DNA of 32,180 nucleotides from Chitinophaga pinensis (GTDB lineage Bacteria; Bacteroidota; Bacteroidia; SXHM01): NCBI GenBank assembly GCA_945861685.1, contig CAMAVO010000014.1, positions 1 to 32,180 of the forward strand, read 5' to 3'. Shown piece by piece: positions 25,433 to 31,791 of this stretch (position 1 is its first letter; each line of letters starts with the position of its first letter). The notes under the pieces were generated by a model. It saw only the letters and a program-made list of their open reading frames with translations, ran no database searches and was not told where the DNA came from. The position numbers and the translations under genes were made by a program.

Positions 25433-26085
25433 TACTCTGGTTTTATAGCTGTGTAATAACTGTATGTGCCAATCATTGTGTTTATAAAATCTTCTTCTTC
25501 TACATCCAAAAAACCTGCATCGGAAATAAATTGAGGCATTAAGCCGTTCACATTATCGTTAGTAGTTTTGAAACCATCCAACAATTGAACCGCATAAAAT
25601 GAAAAGCGCATCCACTTACTTTTTGCCTTGCCCCAATCAGCAATCACAAGCATACCTTCGGGCTTTAAAACCCTAAAAAGTTCTTTCAGACAATTCAATT
25701 TTGTTTCCGCATCCAATTGATGAAAGACAAGCGAACTGAAAACTTTGTCAAATGAATTATCGGCAAAGGGCAAAGTTTTTCCATCGTATAAATGGAGCGG
25801 CACTTCTAAGTTGTGCTTTCGCAATTTGTATTCCGCAATGGATTTTATTTTCGGGTCAATGTCAACACCCTGCACCAATGCTTCGGGTCTGCACTGTTTA
25901 AGCAGAATGAGATTTTGCGCTGTGCCGAAACCAAACTCTAAAATACTTTCACCTGAAAGCGGCTCTATCATATCAATAAGTTTTGCCCTGAATTTTTTCT
26001 CAGGCATGGTGAGTTTTATAGTGAGGTCGTAATACTCACTCAGAAAGTCATAGCCAAGGGCTGGGATGTATGTTTTGTTTTCCAT
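25432..26085 (-). CDS. Class I SAM-dependent methyltransferase in the metal operon
   Basis: The 217-residue protein has the Rossmann-type SAM-binding motif I (ESILEFGFGTAQNLILLKQ), an acidic motif II (ALVQGVDIDPKIKSIAEYKL) and the post-motif block FADNSFDKVFSSLVFHQLD, as in UbiE/methyltransferase-11 proteins. There is no Cys signature of an ArsM arsenite methyltransferase, so the substrate is unknown. It is fused by a 1-nt overlap to the TolC gene, so it is a true operon member. A modification of a metal ligand, lipid or metalloid is possible but not supported by a motif. Confidence 0.85.
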   Translation of the reverse strand: MENKTYIPALGYDFLSEYYDLTIKLTMPEKKFRAKLIDMIEPLSGESILEFGFGTAQNLILLKQCRPEALVQGVDIDPKIKSIAEYKLRKHNLEVPLHLYDGKTLPFADNSFDKVFSSLVFHQLDAETKLNCLKELFRVLKPEGMLVIADWGKAKSKWMRFSFYAVQLLDGFKTTNDNVNGLMPQFISDAGFLDVEEEDFINTMIGTYSYYTAIKPE

Positions 26086-26175
26086 TTTATTTCAATTTGC
26101 ATTAAACGTAAAGCAAAAGCCAAGAGGCAATAAGCCACCGGCAAAAGGCATTTTGCAGACAGGAAAACCTGTATG

Positions 26176-26592
26176 CTATGCCAATGAAATGGAAAGCGGA
26201 GAACCTCTTGACCCGTTGGGCAGAGGTATGTAACTCGGATAAGGTGGCGGCAGGTCGGGAAACCAGTCCACTTCGGTTACAAATTGTTCAACAGAAAAAT
26301 TAAACGCAGTCGGGGCAAAAAAGAAAAGGTCTAAATGAAACTGTGAAACATCAGTGAGTTTGAATGAAGGTGTAACTACATAATTTCCAAAGTCGGGCGA
26401 ATGAACAAAATGTGGTGTGTGTCCGTGTCCTTCGCTTTGTTCGTGGTCATGTTGATGCGCTGTATGTTCGTGTTGGTGATGCTTGTCGGCTTGTTGTTTA
26501 TTCTCGTGATGGTGATGTGGAATAACCGAATGCGCGAACATCAGCATGTATGCTGAAAGCAAACTGAGAAAAATAAAATCTTTATAGCGCAT
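26176..26592 (-). CDS. His-rich exported protein, probable metal binder
   Basis: I use the ATG at 26592 (MRYKDFIFLSLLSAYMLMFA) in place of the TTG at 26601. The 138-residue protein has a hydrophobic signal or anchor segment. A histidine-dense stretch follows (IPHHHHENKQQADKHHQHEH ... HQHDHEQSEGHGHTPHF), and the second half contains FPDLPPPYPSYIPLPNGSRG. No named domain is recognised. The His stretch, inside a copper/silver-type operon, suggests periplasmic metal buffering. It lies 20 bp behind the HMA-MauE gene. Confidence 0.75.
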   Translation of the reverse strand: MRYKDFIFLSLLSAYMLMFAHSVIPHHHHENKQQADKHHQHEHTAHQHDHEQSEGHGHTPHFVHSPDFGNYVVTPSFKLTDVSQFHLDLFFFAPTAFNFSVEQFVTEVDWFPDLPPPYPSYIPLPNGSRGSPLSISLA

Positions 26593-26612
26593 CGGATACA
26601 AATGTAGAGATT

Positions 26613-27329
26613 TTAGATTAGTAAAAGCATAGTTGCGCTCATGGCAATCATCAGCGCATCTTCAATAATGGTAACGGTGCTCATGGGTAAATTGAAAACT
26701 GCACCCAAACAAGCGCACTGAATTTTCTTCTTGTTTAACACACTTTGTAAAACGCCAATTATGCTTACCGTCATTACTATAAAAGTTGTAGCGTTTGTAA
26801 CCAGCGGATTGAAGTTGGTGAGGTAAGCAATGCCTAAAGCCAACTCGGTAAATGCGTAGATGTAACCCCAAACAGGAATGCGTTTGGCGATTACATCATA
26901 CATGGCATAACTTTCTGCAAATCCTTTCAGGTCTAAAAGTTTGAAGAAAGAAAAGGTGAGGAAGAACCCTGCCATAAAAATTTGCATGAAGTGCATGGTG
27001 TGAATTGTTCCGTTGTGAAAGGATGCTGCGGATGCAATTACTGTGATGTATGCAAAAATTAAAAGAATGGGTTTGTAAGTAGCAAACCAAGATTTTGTTT
27101 GCTCTGCCGCTTCGCTGTGATGTTCGGCTGTGATTTTGTAATTGCCTTTTTCACCGATTACTTTTTGCAGTTCGCTTAAAGCAATGTGTTTACTCATGCT
27201 AATAGTGGCGGTATTGGTTTCTCTCGAAACCTCTGCGCTGGTTACATCGGGCAAAGTGAGCAAAGCAGATTTTATTTTGGCTTCGCAGTTGGCGCAGGTC
27301 ATTCCCGAAATGTTGTAAGTATGTGTCAT
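26613..27329 (-). CDS. HMA domain fused to a MauE/DoxX-like four-helix membrane protein
   Basis: The true start is the ATG at 27329 (MTHTYNISGMTCANCEAK). The longer track ORF runs back through the small lipoprotein gene in another frame. Residues 1-68 are a heavy-metal-associated domain with the GMTCANC copper-binding motif. About four transmembrane helices follow (PILLIFAYITVIASAASF ... FMAGFFLTFSFFKL ... WGYIYAFTELALGIAYLT ... TTFIVMTVSIIGVLQSVL), with a CAC motif (KKIQCACLGAVFNLP) as in MauE-like proteins. It probably hands copper-type ions to or across the membrane. It starts 1 bp after the stop of the small heavy-metal-binding lipoprotein. Confidence 0.85.
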   Translation of the reverse strand: MTHTYNISGMTCANCEAKIKSALLTLPDVTSAEVSRETNTATISMSKHIALSELQKVIGEKGNYKITAEHHSEAAEQTKSWFATYKPILLIFAYITVIASAASFHNGTIHTMHFMQIFMAGFFLTFSFFKLLDLKGFAESYAMYDVIAKRIPVWGYIYAFTELALGIAYLTNFNPLVTNATTFIVMTVSIIGVLQSVLNKKKIQCACLGAVFNLPMSTVTIIEDALMIAMSATMLLLI

Positions 27330-27330
27330 T

Positions 27331-27531
27331 TTACTTTTTTTCCAAATCCATTTCACACACAGGACACTTGCCGGGTTTGTCATAAGTTTTGCCTTTCTCA
27401 CAATCCATCGGGCACTGATACACGGCTGCGGTTTGTGTGTTGTCTGACTTGGTTTCGGTTTTTTGTTGTGTGTTGCACGAAGCGAAAGCAAACGCGGCAA
27501 CAAATGATAAGAGAACTATTTTGATTTTCAT
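27331..27531 (-). CDS. Small heavy-metal-binding lipoprotein
   Basis: The 66-residue protein has a lipoprotein signal (MKIKIVLLSFVAAFAFASCNT). A single heavy-metal-binding module follows (YQCPMDCEKGKTYDKPGKCPVCEMDLEKK), with the two Cys pairs and Met typical of copper/silver clusters. It is probably anchored in the periplasm as a metal buffer. It sits 38 bp after the YVTN lipoprotein gene and 1 bp before the HMA-MauE gene. Confidence 0.87.
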   Translation of the reverse strand: MKIKIVLLSFVAAFAFASCNTQQKTETKSDNTQTAAVYQCPMDCEKGKTYDKPGKCPVCEMDLEKK

Positions 27532-27569
27532 TTTGATTATGTTTTTGAATGAGTGAATGCTGAAACGAG

Positions 27570-28628
27570 TTATTCTTTAATGGCAATGCCGTTTGGTTTT
27601 GTTCCTACGGTTATAGTTTTTGTAACAGTCAAGTTGGGAACATCAATCACAGAAATAGTATTAGCACCCTGATTTGAAACATAAGCCTTTTCACCAGTGG
27701 AGTTAAATACAATAGCGTGTGCATCTGTGCCTGTAGTAATATCTCCAATAGAAGTCCAAGTTCCGCCTGAATTAGAAAAGCGAACCACTTTACCATTTGT
27801 TGCATCGCTCACCCATAGTTCAGAATGATGTGTGCTGTATGCTGCATAGCCGGGTTTGAAACCAAGGTTGATAGTTGCTGTAACACTCATGGAAGAAACG
27901 GTGATTTCGGAAATGGTTTGGCTTGTTTCATTGTCCACATACATTTTACCGTTGCTTGCCGCCCATGCACCAACAGGGTCTTGACCAACTGTAAGCGTAG
28001 CATGTATCATTTTATTATTGGCATCAATGAGCGTAACAGTTCCGTCCATTGTGTTGCAGGCAAAAGCCATAGTGCCGTCAAAAGAGAATGTTACTTCTGA
28101 AAGCCCCGCGCCTACGTCAATAGTGTTTTTTAAAGTCCAGTCGGATGTGTTGTAAACTAACACCTGACTTTGCATTGTGTCCATTTGCCCTATCCAAAGT
28201 TCTGTTCCCGAAGGATTGAAAATTGCGTTGTGCGGCATTTTAGTAAGCGCAATTTCTTTGTCAATCATTCCGGTAACGGCATCAATAATCTGAACTTTTA
28301 AACCTGTAAGTGTTCCGGTATGTCCGCCATGCCCACCGCTTAAATCGGTGCTGGTGATGGCAACCGCCAACTTGGTTTTTGCAGGGTTCAAATAAATGTG
28401 GTGCGGATATGTTGCACCATTCAACCCTATGGTTTCGGTAACGGTGTTATCGGAAAGTTTGATAACCGAAATGTTGTTTGAAGTTCCGTTTACAATGTAA
28501 GCGGCAGGATAGTCAATGTTGAGCATGTCCATGTTGTGGTCGCTGTCTTTCTTGCAGGAAGAAAAGGTAACGATAAGAGCAAGAGCAGCGATAGCTGCTG
28601 TTGCAAAAATTGATTTTGTGATTTTCAT
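27570..28628 (-). CDS. YVTN beta-propeller lipoprotein
   Basis: I use the ATG at 28628 (MKITKSIFATAAIAALALIV..SCKK), which gives a lipoprotein signal with Cys near 25. The track start adds 20 unlikely residues. The 352-residue product consists of repeated propeller blades of the 40-residue YVTN type: AYIVNGTSNNISVIKLSDNT, MAFACNTMDGTVTLIDANNK, MYVDNETSQTISEITVSS and AYVSNQGANTISVIDVPN. The first mature residues are Asp/His/Met-rich (SDHNMDMLNIDY). Such proteins often sit in metal or redox clusters, but the ligand is unknown. It is the second gene of the operon. Confidence 0.85.
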   Translation of the reverse strand: MKITKSIFATAAIAALALIVTFSSCKKDSDHNMDMLNIDYPAAYIVNGTSNNISVIKLSDNTVTETIGLNGATYPHHIYLNPAKTKLAVAITSTDLSGGHGGHTGTLTGLKVQIIDAVTGMIDKEIALTKMPHNAIFNPSGTELWIGQMDTMQSQVLVYNTSDWTLKNTIDVGAGLSEVTFSFDGTMAFACNTMDGTVTLIDANNKMIHATLTVGQDPVGAWAASNGKMYVDNETSQTISEITVSSMSVTATINLGFKPGYAAYSTHHSELWVSDATNGKVVRFSNSGGTWTSIGDITTGTDAHAIVFNSTGEKAYVSNQGANTISVIDVPNLTVTKTITVGTKPNGIAIKE

Positions 28629-28687
28629 TTTTACTGTTTTTGATTTTGAATAATGATTGAAATTGTCGGGCTGATAAAAGCACAACA

Positions 28688-28714
28688 AGCCGATACACTA
28701 ATAAAGTGTCGGCT
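28688..28714 (-). terminator. Hairpin between the first and second genes of the metal operon
   Basis: AGCCGA(T)ACACT-AATAA-AGTGTCGGCT makes an 11-bp stem with one bulge in the gap after the HYC_CC_PP stop. The T-tract on the minus-strand side is weak, so it may attenuate or process the transcript rather than end it. Confidence 0.4.
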
Positions 28715-28735
28715 CAGAAAATAAAAGCAGTAAAA

Positions 28736-29125
28736 TCAAATGCGGAAAACGCGATGACGGATGTAAAGCGGGTGCTTTAGGTCATCAGGTGGATGTGCGC
28801 CAAAGGTAAAGTCGCTCTGGACTAATGAGGACTGATAAAAGAAAGTAACATTGTCTGAAATGACTGGTTGAAAGTCAGTGGTGGTTGTGAGATTGAAAGA
28901 AAGAAGAGATGCTTTTAACTGCTCCCCTTTTAGCTTAAAGGTTTTTGCTTCGTCTTTGCAGCAATCTTTTTTCATTGCCTTTTTCCCGCAAGGACATTTG
29001 TGCGTGTCAATAAGTTTGAGGGAAACAGAAGTGATTTTACCGCCACAGTAATGTGCCGTAACCGTGAACCCTATTGCGGGTATCAGGTAGAGGAACATTA
29101 AAAGTAGGATGGTTATTCTTTTCAT
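28736..29125 (-). CDS. HYC_CC_PP-type small exported protein
   Basis: The true start is the ATG at about 29125 (MKRITILLLMFLYLIPAIGF), a signal peptide; the track adds eight residues from a TTG. The 129-residue product shows the three landmarks of the Bacteroidota HYC_CC_PP family: TAHYCGGK, KDCCKDEA and AHPPDD. An extra CPCGKK pair adds cysteines. The family is uncharacterised but repeatedly lies in copper/mercury-type clusters, so metal binding in the envelope is likely. It is the first gene of the operon, behind a TATCTTTG -7 box. Confidence 0.83.
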   Translation of the reverse strand: MKRITILLLMFLYLIPAIGFTVTAHYCGGKITSVSLKLIDTHKCPCGKKAMKKDCCKDEAKTFKLKGEQLKASLLSFNLTTTTDFQPVISDNVTFFYQSSLVQSDFTFGAHPPDDLKHPLYIRHRVFRI

Positions 29126-29146
29126 TAAGTCGCTTAAACGCTGGGG

Positions 29147-29154
29147 CAAAGATA
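29147..29154 (-). promoter_or_regulatory. Putative -7 box of the metal operon
   Basis: The minus-strand bases read TATCTTTG (TAnnTTTG consensus), about 22 bp before the first ATG. It is the same octamer as before prfA. No obvious -33 TTG at the right spacing and no clear MerR- or CueR-type dyad were found. Coordinates may be off by one base. Confidence 0.45.
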
Positions 29155-29482
29155 ATATTGTTTTGAATTGTAAAATCTTTTTTGACGAAAGACAAAGGTA
29201 AGTTTGGATTACTGCACTAAATAAAGCGTTGGCGATTGCACTCTTTTGACTTTGCCTTCGGGTCGGCTTTGTGCGTTGGCAGCAAAGGCAAATGTGTGCA
29301 ATGTGCGTGGCTTTAAAAACGTCAATTTTTTTGCGCGTGTGGAAAAAATAAAAATACGAAGCAGGGGTCTGTCGGTGAAAAGGGGGTGTCCTAAAGTCGG
29401 GAAAGTGTCTTTAAAAAGTTGATTAAAAGACGGTCAGTTTGAAGTTGCACGGTCTCAAAATAGGGTTTCCGGTAACATTTAT
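29155..29482. other. Non-coding stretch between the metal operon and the recombinase
   Basis: No gene or clear remnant was recognised. The plus strand is G-rich around 29364-29405 (GTCGGTGAAAAGGGGGTGTC). It may be part of the end of an integrated element, but nothing in it proves that. Confidence 0.35.
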
Positions 29483-29511
29483 TATCCTCAACAAACCTAC
29501 AAAAACTTGAG
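29483..29511. repeat. Direct repeat copy 1 flanking the recombinase (candidate att site)
   Basis: TATCCTCAACAAACCTAC...AAACTTGAG, 29 bp, matches 30669-30698 in the same orientation with one substitution and one extra A. It abuts the inverted repeat at 29507-29544. Confidence 0.7.
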
Positions 29512-29544
29512 GTAATTCCCTCCATACGATAGGAATTACCTCAA
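29507..29544. repeat. 13-bp inverted repeat TTGAGGTAATTCC downstream of the recombinase
   Basis: TTGAGGTAATTCC at 29507-29519 and its exact reverse complement at 29532-29544 are separated by 12 nt. A further AATTACCTCAA lies at 29555-29565, next to the recombinase stop. It could be a recombinase-binding site or the gene's terminator hairpin, because a T-run follows on the minus strand. Confidence 0.65.
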
Positions 29545-29568
29545 CTACTCAAAAAATTACCTCAACTG

Positions 29569-30657
29569 CTAAATTCCCAATTTGTCAAGCGGACTTTGTA
29601 TTTTATTCAATTGCTTTTTACTTACATGGGTGTAAATAGAAGTAGTCGTTATGCTATTATGCCCAAGCAATTCTTTTATGCTTATTAAATCCGTTCCGCC
29701 TTCTAATAAGTGTGTTGCAAATGAATGGCGCAAAGCATGTATGCTTCCTTTCTTTGTTACACCCGCTTTAGCTTTAGCTTTTTTAATTACTTCTTCAATA
29801 CTGCGGGCAGTGTATTGTTCGCTAAACTGTCCTTCAAATAAATACAGCTTAGGTTTATATTCTTTAAAATATTCGCGCAATAGAATTAAAAGTTTATCTG
29901 AAAGCATCACCTGTCTGTCTTTTTTACCCTTTCCTTGTCTTACAGTTATCACCATTCGTTTACTGTCTATGTCTTTAATCTTCATGTTCACAATTTCACT
30001 TACCCGCAATCCGCAGGCATAAGCAAGACATAAAATGGTTTTGTGTTTAAGATTATCTAAAGCCGTTAGTATACTCTTTACTTCTTCTTCGGCAAATACA
30101 GTAGGTAGTCTCCATTCTTTTTTTGCCCGTGGCAAATCATAAACGGTGCGCGGTTGTTTTAACACCTGCTCATAAAAAAACTTAATGGAATTAATTACCT
30201 GATTTTGGTGAGTGCTGCTCCAGTTCTCTTTTCTGCGCAGCATAACAAGGTAATCCATGATTTCATTTTTTGTAATCAGCGATGGTTTTTTGTTTTCAAA
30301 ATATAGCAGGAACGGAATAAAATGGTTGCGATAATTCTTAATCGTATTGTCTGAATAATTGCGTAGCCGCAATGTTTCAATATAAGCTGCTATAGCTAAT
30401 TGCTGTATTTTATTTGGCACTTGATTTTTTGCAGGTACCATACCCTCGCATGTATCAATAATTATAAGCTCCATTTCAGGCAGACCAAACAATTTCCTGT
30501 TTTCTTCCGTATCGGGCACATGCCAGCAGCGCATACTCTTGCTCCATTGAGCATCTGCAATAGCTTTTACTTTAGTATTCAACACAGTGTTAAATTCAAA
30601 ATACAAAGCAATACGTGCTTCGCCTTTATAACTGATTGATTTTGCCTCAAAGCTCAT
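29569..30657 (-). CDS. Tyrosine recombinase / site-specific integrase
   Basis: The protein has 362 residues. An N-terminal domain of the type common in Bacteroidota integrases (ARIALYFEFN...WSKSMRCWHVPDTEENRKLF) precedes a SAM-like core-binding domain (IAAYIETLRLRNYSDNTIKN). The catalytic domain follows, with Arg in ACGLRVSEIVNMK, Lys in RQGKGKKDRQV, the HALRHSFATHLLEGG block, the His of ELLGHNS and the nucleophile Tyr in TSIYTHVS. All active-site residues are present, so it should be active. It lies next to the metal operon and is bracketed by direct repeats at 29483 and 30669, so it may move itself or the neighbouring DNA. XerC/D-like housekeeping use is less likely. Confidence 0.92.
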   Translation of the reverse strand: MSFEAKSISYKGEARIALYFEFNTVLNTKVKAIADAQWSKSMRCWHVPDTEENRKLFGLPEMELIIIDTCEGMVPAKNQVPNKIQQLAIAAYIETLRLRNYSDNTIKNYRNHFIPFLLYFENKKPSLITKNEIMDYLVMLRRKENWSSTHQNQVINSIKFFYEQVLKQPRTVYDLPRAKKEWRLPTVFAEEEVKSILTALDNLKHKTILCLAYACGLRVSEIVNMKIKDIDSKRMVITVRQGKGKKDRQVMLSDKLLILLREYFKEYKPKLYLFEGQFSEQYTARSIEEVIKKAKAKAGVTKKGSIHALRHSFATHLLEGGTDLISIKELLGHNSITTTSIYTHVSKKQLNKIQSPLDKLGI

Positions 30658-30668
30658 ATACCTTTATA

Positions 30669-30698
30669 TATCCTCAACAAACATACAAAAAACTTGAG
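30669..30698. repeat. Direct repeat copy 2 flanking the recombinase (candidate att site)
   Basis: TATCCTCAACAAACATAC...AAACTTGAG, 30 bp, starts 12 bp upstream of the recombinase ATG. It is the partner of 29483-29511. Confidence 0.7.
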
Positions 30699-30740
30699 CG
30701 TAGAGACCCGCTACGCTCACATTAACAGGCCTGCCTTTTA
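30696..30740. repeat. REP-like element, copy 1 (CCCGCTACGCT..CATTAACA)
   Basis: GAGCGTAG-AGACCCG-CTACGCTC is a perfect 8-bp-arm hairpin, followed by CATTAACAGGCCTGCCTTTT. A second copy with the same layout is at 31049-31100. Confidence 0.7.
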
Positions 30741-30793
30741 AATTATTTTTAACCATCAACCCAACCACGCGTCTGTCGCCTGTGGGCGGCTGT

Positions 30794-30922
30794 CCACGCT
30801 GAGTGCGAACCATAAGTTGGTCGGCAATAATGGCGGTGGCTTGTGCGACAAGACCAAGCTTATGGTTGGTCAGCGTGGGGCCTTTTCTTTTGTTACTTTT
30901 CTTTGGGCAAGCAAAGAAAAGT
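30794..30922. repeat. Composite palindromic element (CCACGCTGA...TCAGCGTGG plus ACTTTTCTTTG hairpin)
   Basis: Part one (30794-30878) is a long imperfect hairpin whose arms share CCACGCTGA, AACCATAAG and TTGGTC blocks; TTTTCTTTT follows. Part two (30895-30922) is a perfect 11-bp inverted repeat ACTTTTCTTTG/CAAAGAAAAGT with a 6-nt loop. Both are of the kind found scattered in Bacteroidota intergenic DNA. No gene is visible from 30741 to 31197. Confidence 0.7.
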
Positions 30923-31048
30923 AAGAGATAATTATGAATGTTAAATTTCGTTTACAACATCATCTATTTCTATAGCAATAGGGTTTGTGTCTTTTTTAAG
31001 TTCTTTTTTGGGCAATGCAAAGACAAAAGATAGTTTTGTCGCTCTTCA

Positions 31049-31100
31049 GTCGTAGCCTCCCGCTACGCTGCCATTAACAAGGCATCTTGCCTTTCCATTG
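31049..31100. repeat. REP-like element, copy 2 (CCCGCTACGCT..CATTAACA)
   Basis: CGTAGCCTCCCGCTACGCTG is followed by CCATTAACAAGGCATCTTGCC. It has the same order of blocks as the copy at 30696-30740, in the same orientation. Confidence 0.7.
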
Positions 31101-31148
31101 TCCCCAAAGTCCCAATAGTCCCTTCAAAAAATTAAAAGCTTCTCGTTA

Positions 31149-31164
31149 GAGTCATATATGACTC
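31149..31164. promoter_or_regulatory. Perfect 16-bp palindrome upstream of the module C regulator (candidate operator)
   Basis: GAGTCATATATGACTC equals its reverse complement and lies 33 bp before the GTG start of the XRE-like gene. The position and symmetry suit autoregulation by a small dimeric HTH protein. Binding is inferred only. Confidence 0.5.
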
Positions 31165-31197
31165 AGAACTTCCAAAATCCTGAATTTAATTTGCTTT

Positions 31198-31476
31198 GTG
31201 AAAATTTCAATCGAAGACAAACTTTTTATTCAGGCGGTAGCAGAAACCTGCGCCTCCATTCGCCAGGAACAAGGCTACGATTGTCCAACTCATTTCGCAG
31301 AAGATAAATACCTTGATACCGGAGCATATACTCGCATCGAGCGCGGCCACAACATGACCTTGGTTTCCGCCAAAAAACTTGTTCCCCACTACAATAAAAG
31401 CCTGCACGAATTCCTTGCTTTGGTTGATAAACGCTTCAACGAACTCAAAATACAATCCAATTTCGAAAACAAGTAA
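31198..31476 (+). CDS. XRE-like HTH regulator (module C)
   Basis: The 92-residue protein has a Cro/C1-like layout: AVAETCASIRQEQGYDCPTHFAEDKYLDTGAYTRIERGHNMTLVSAKKLVPHYNKSLHEFLAL. The TRIERG block is diagnostic for the third and fourth helices of XRE domains. The start is GTG at 31198. It differs clearly from the regulator at 17370, so the two are not a recent duplication. A 21-bp array begins 37 bp after its stop, and a helical-protein gene follows the array. Confidence 0.8.
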   Translation: MKISIEDKLFIQAVAETCASIRQEQGYDCPTHFAEDKYLDTGAYTRIERGHNMTLVSAKKLVPHYNKSLHEFLALVDKRFNELKIQSNFENK

Positions 31477-31513
31477 ATGATTGCAAAAACAACAAAAATA
31501 TAAACCCCTTCGG

Positions 31514-31740
31514 TCAATCAATTCACTTCGTTGGTCAATCATACCGCTTCTTCACTCAATCAATTCACTTCTTCGCTCAATCAATTCGCTTCTTCAGTCA
31601 ATCAATTCGCTTCTTCGGTCAATCAATTCGGTTCTTCGGTCAATCAAACCACTTCTTCACTCAATCAACTCACTTCTTCAGTCAATCAATTCGTTCCATC
31701 ACTCAATCAAACCACTTCGTTTCTAAATCAAATCACTTGC
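31514..31740. repeat. 21-bp tandem array C
   Basis: Ten contiguous units of exactly 21 bp start at 31514, 31535 and so on to 31703, followed by a 17-bp degenerate partial copy at 31724. Every full unit starts TCAATCA; the consensus start is TCAATCAATTCRCTTCTTC. Variation concentrates at unit positions 9-12 and 18-21. All three plus-strand frames of the consensus unit are open, so the track ORF 31481-31726 (heptads like SINSLLR) is not evidence of a protein. It lies between the XRE-like gene and the helical protein gene. Confidence 0.92.
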
Positions 31741-31791
31741 TCACGTTCTCAACCTCTTTCATTCTTAATTCTAACCCTTAAAAACAAAAAA

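Noticed and set aside
26613-27503. Longer start for the HMA-MauE gene as given in the track
   Set aside because: The extra 58 residues lie in another frame of the small heavy-metal-binding lipoprotein. The HMA domain begins at the ATG at 27329.
29569-30657. Integron integrase IntI
   Set aside because: The active site fits any tyrosine recombinase and no IntI-specific insertion was recognised. The adjacent repeats are not attI/attC-like, so the generic call is kept.
31481-31726. Track ORF of 81 aa with SINSLLR heptads as a coiled-coil protein
   Set aside because: It needs a TTG start. The 21-bp unit is open in all three plus-strand frames, so an ORF is expected by chance.
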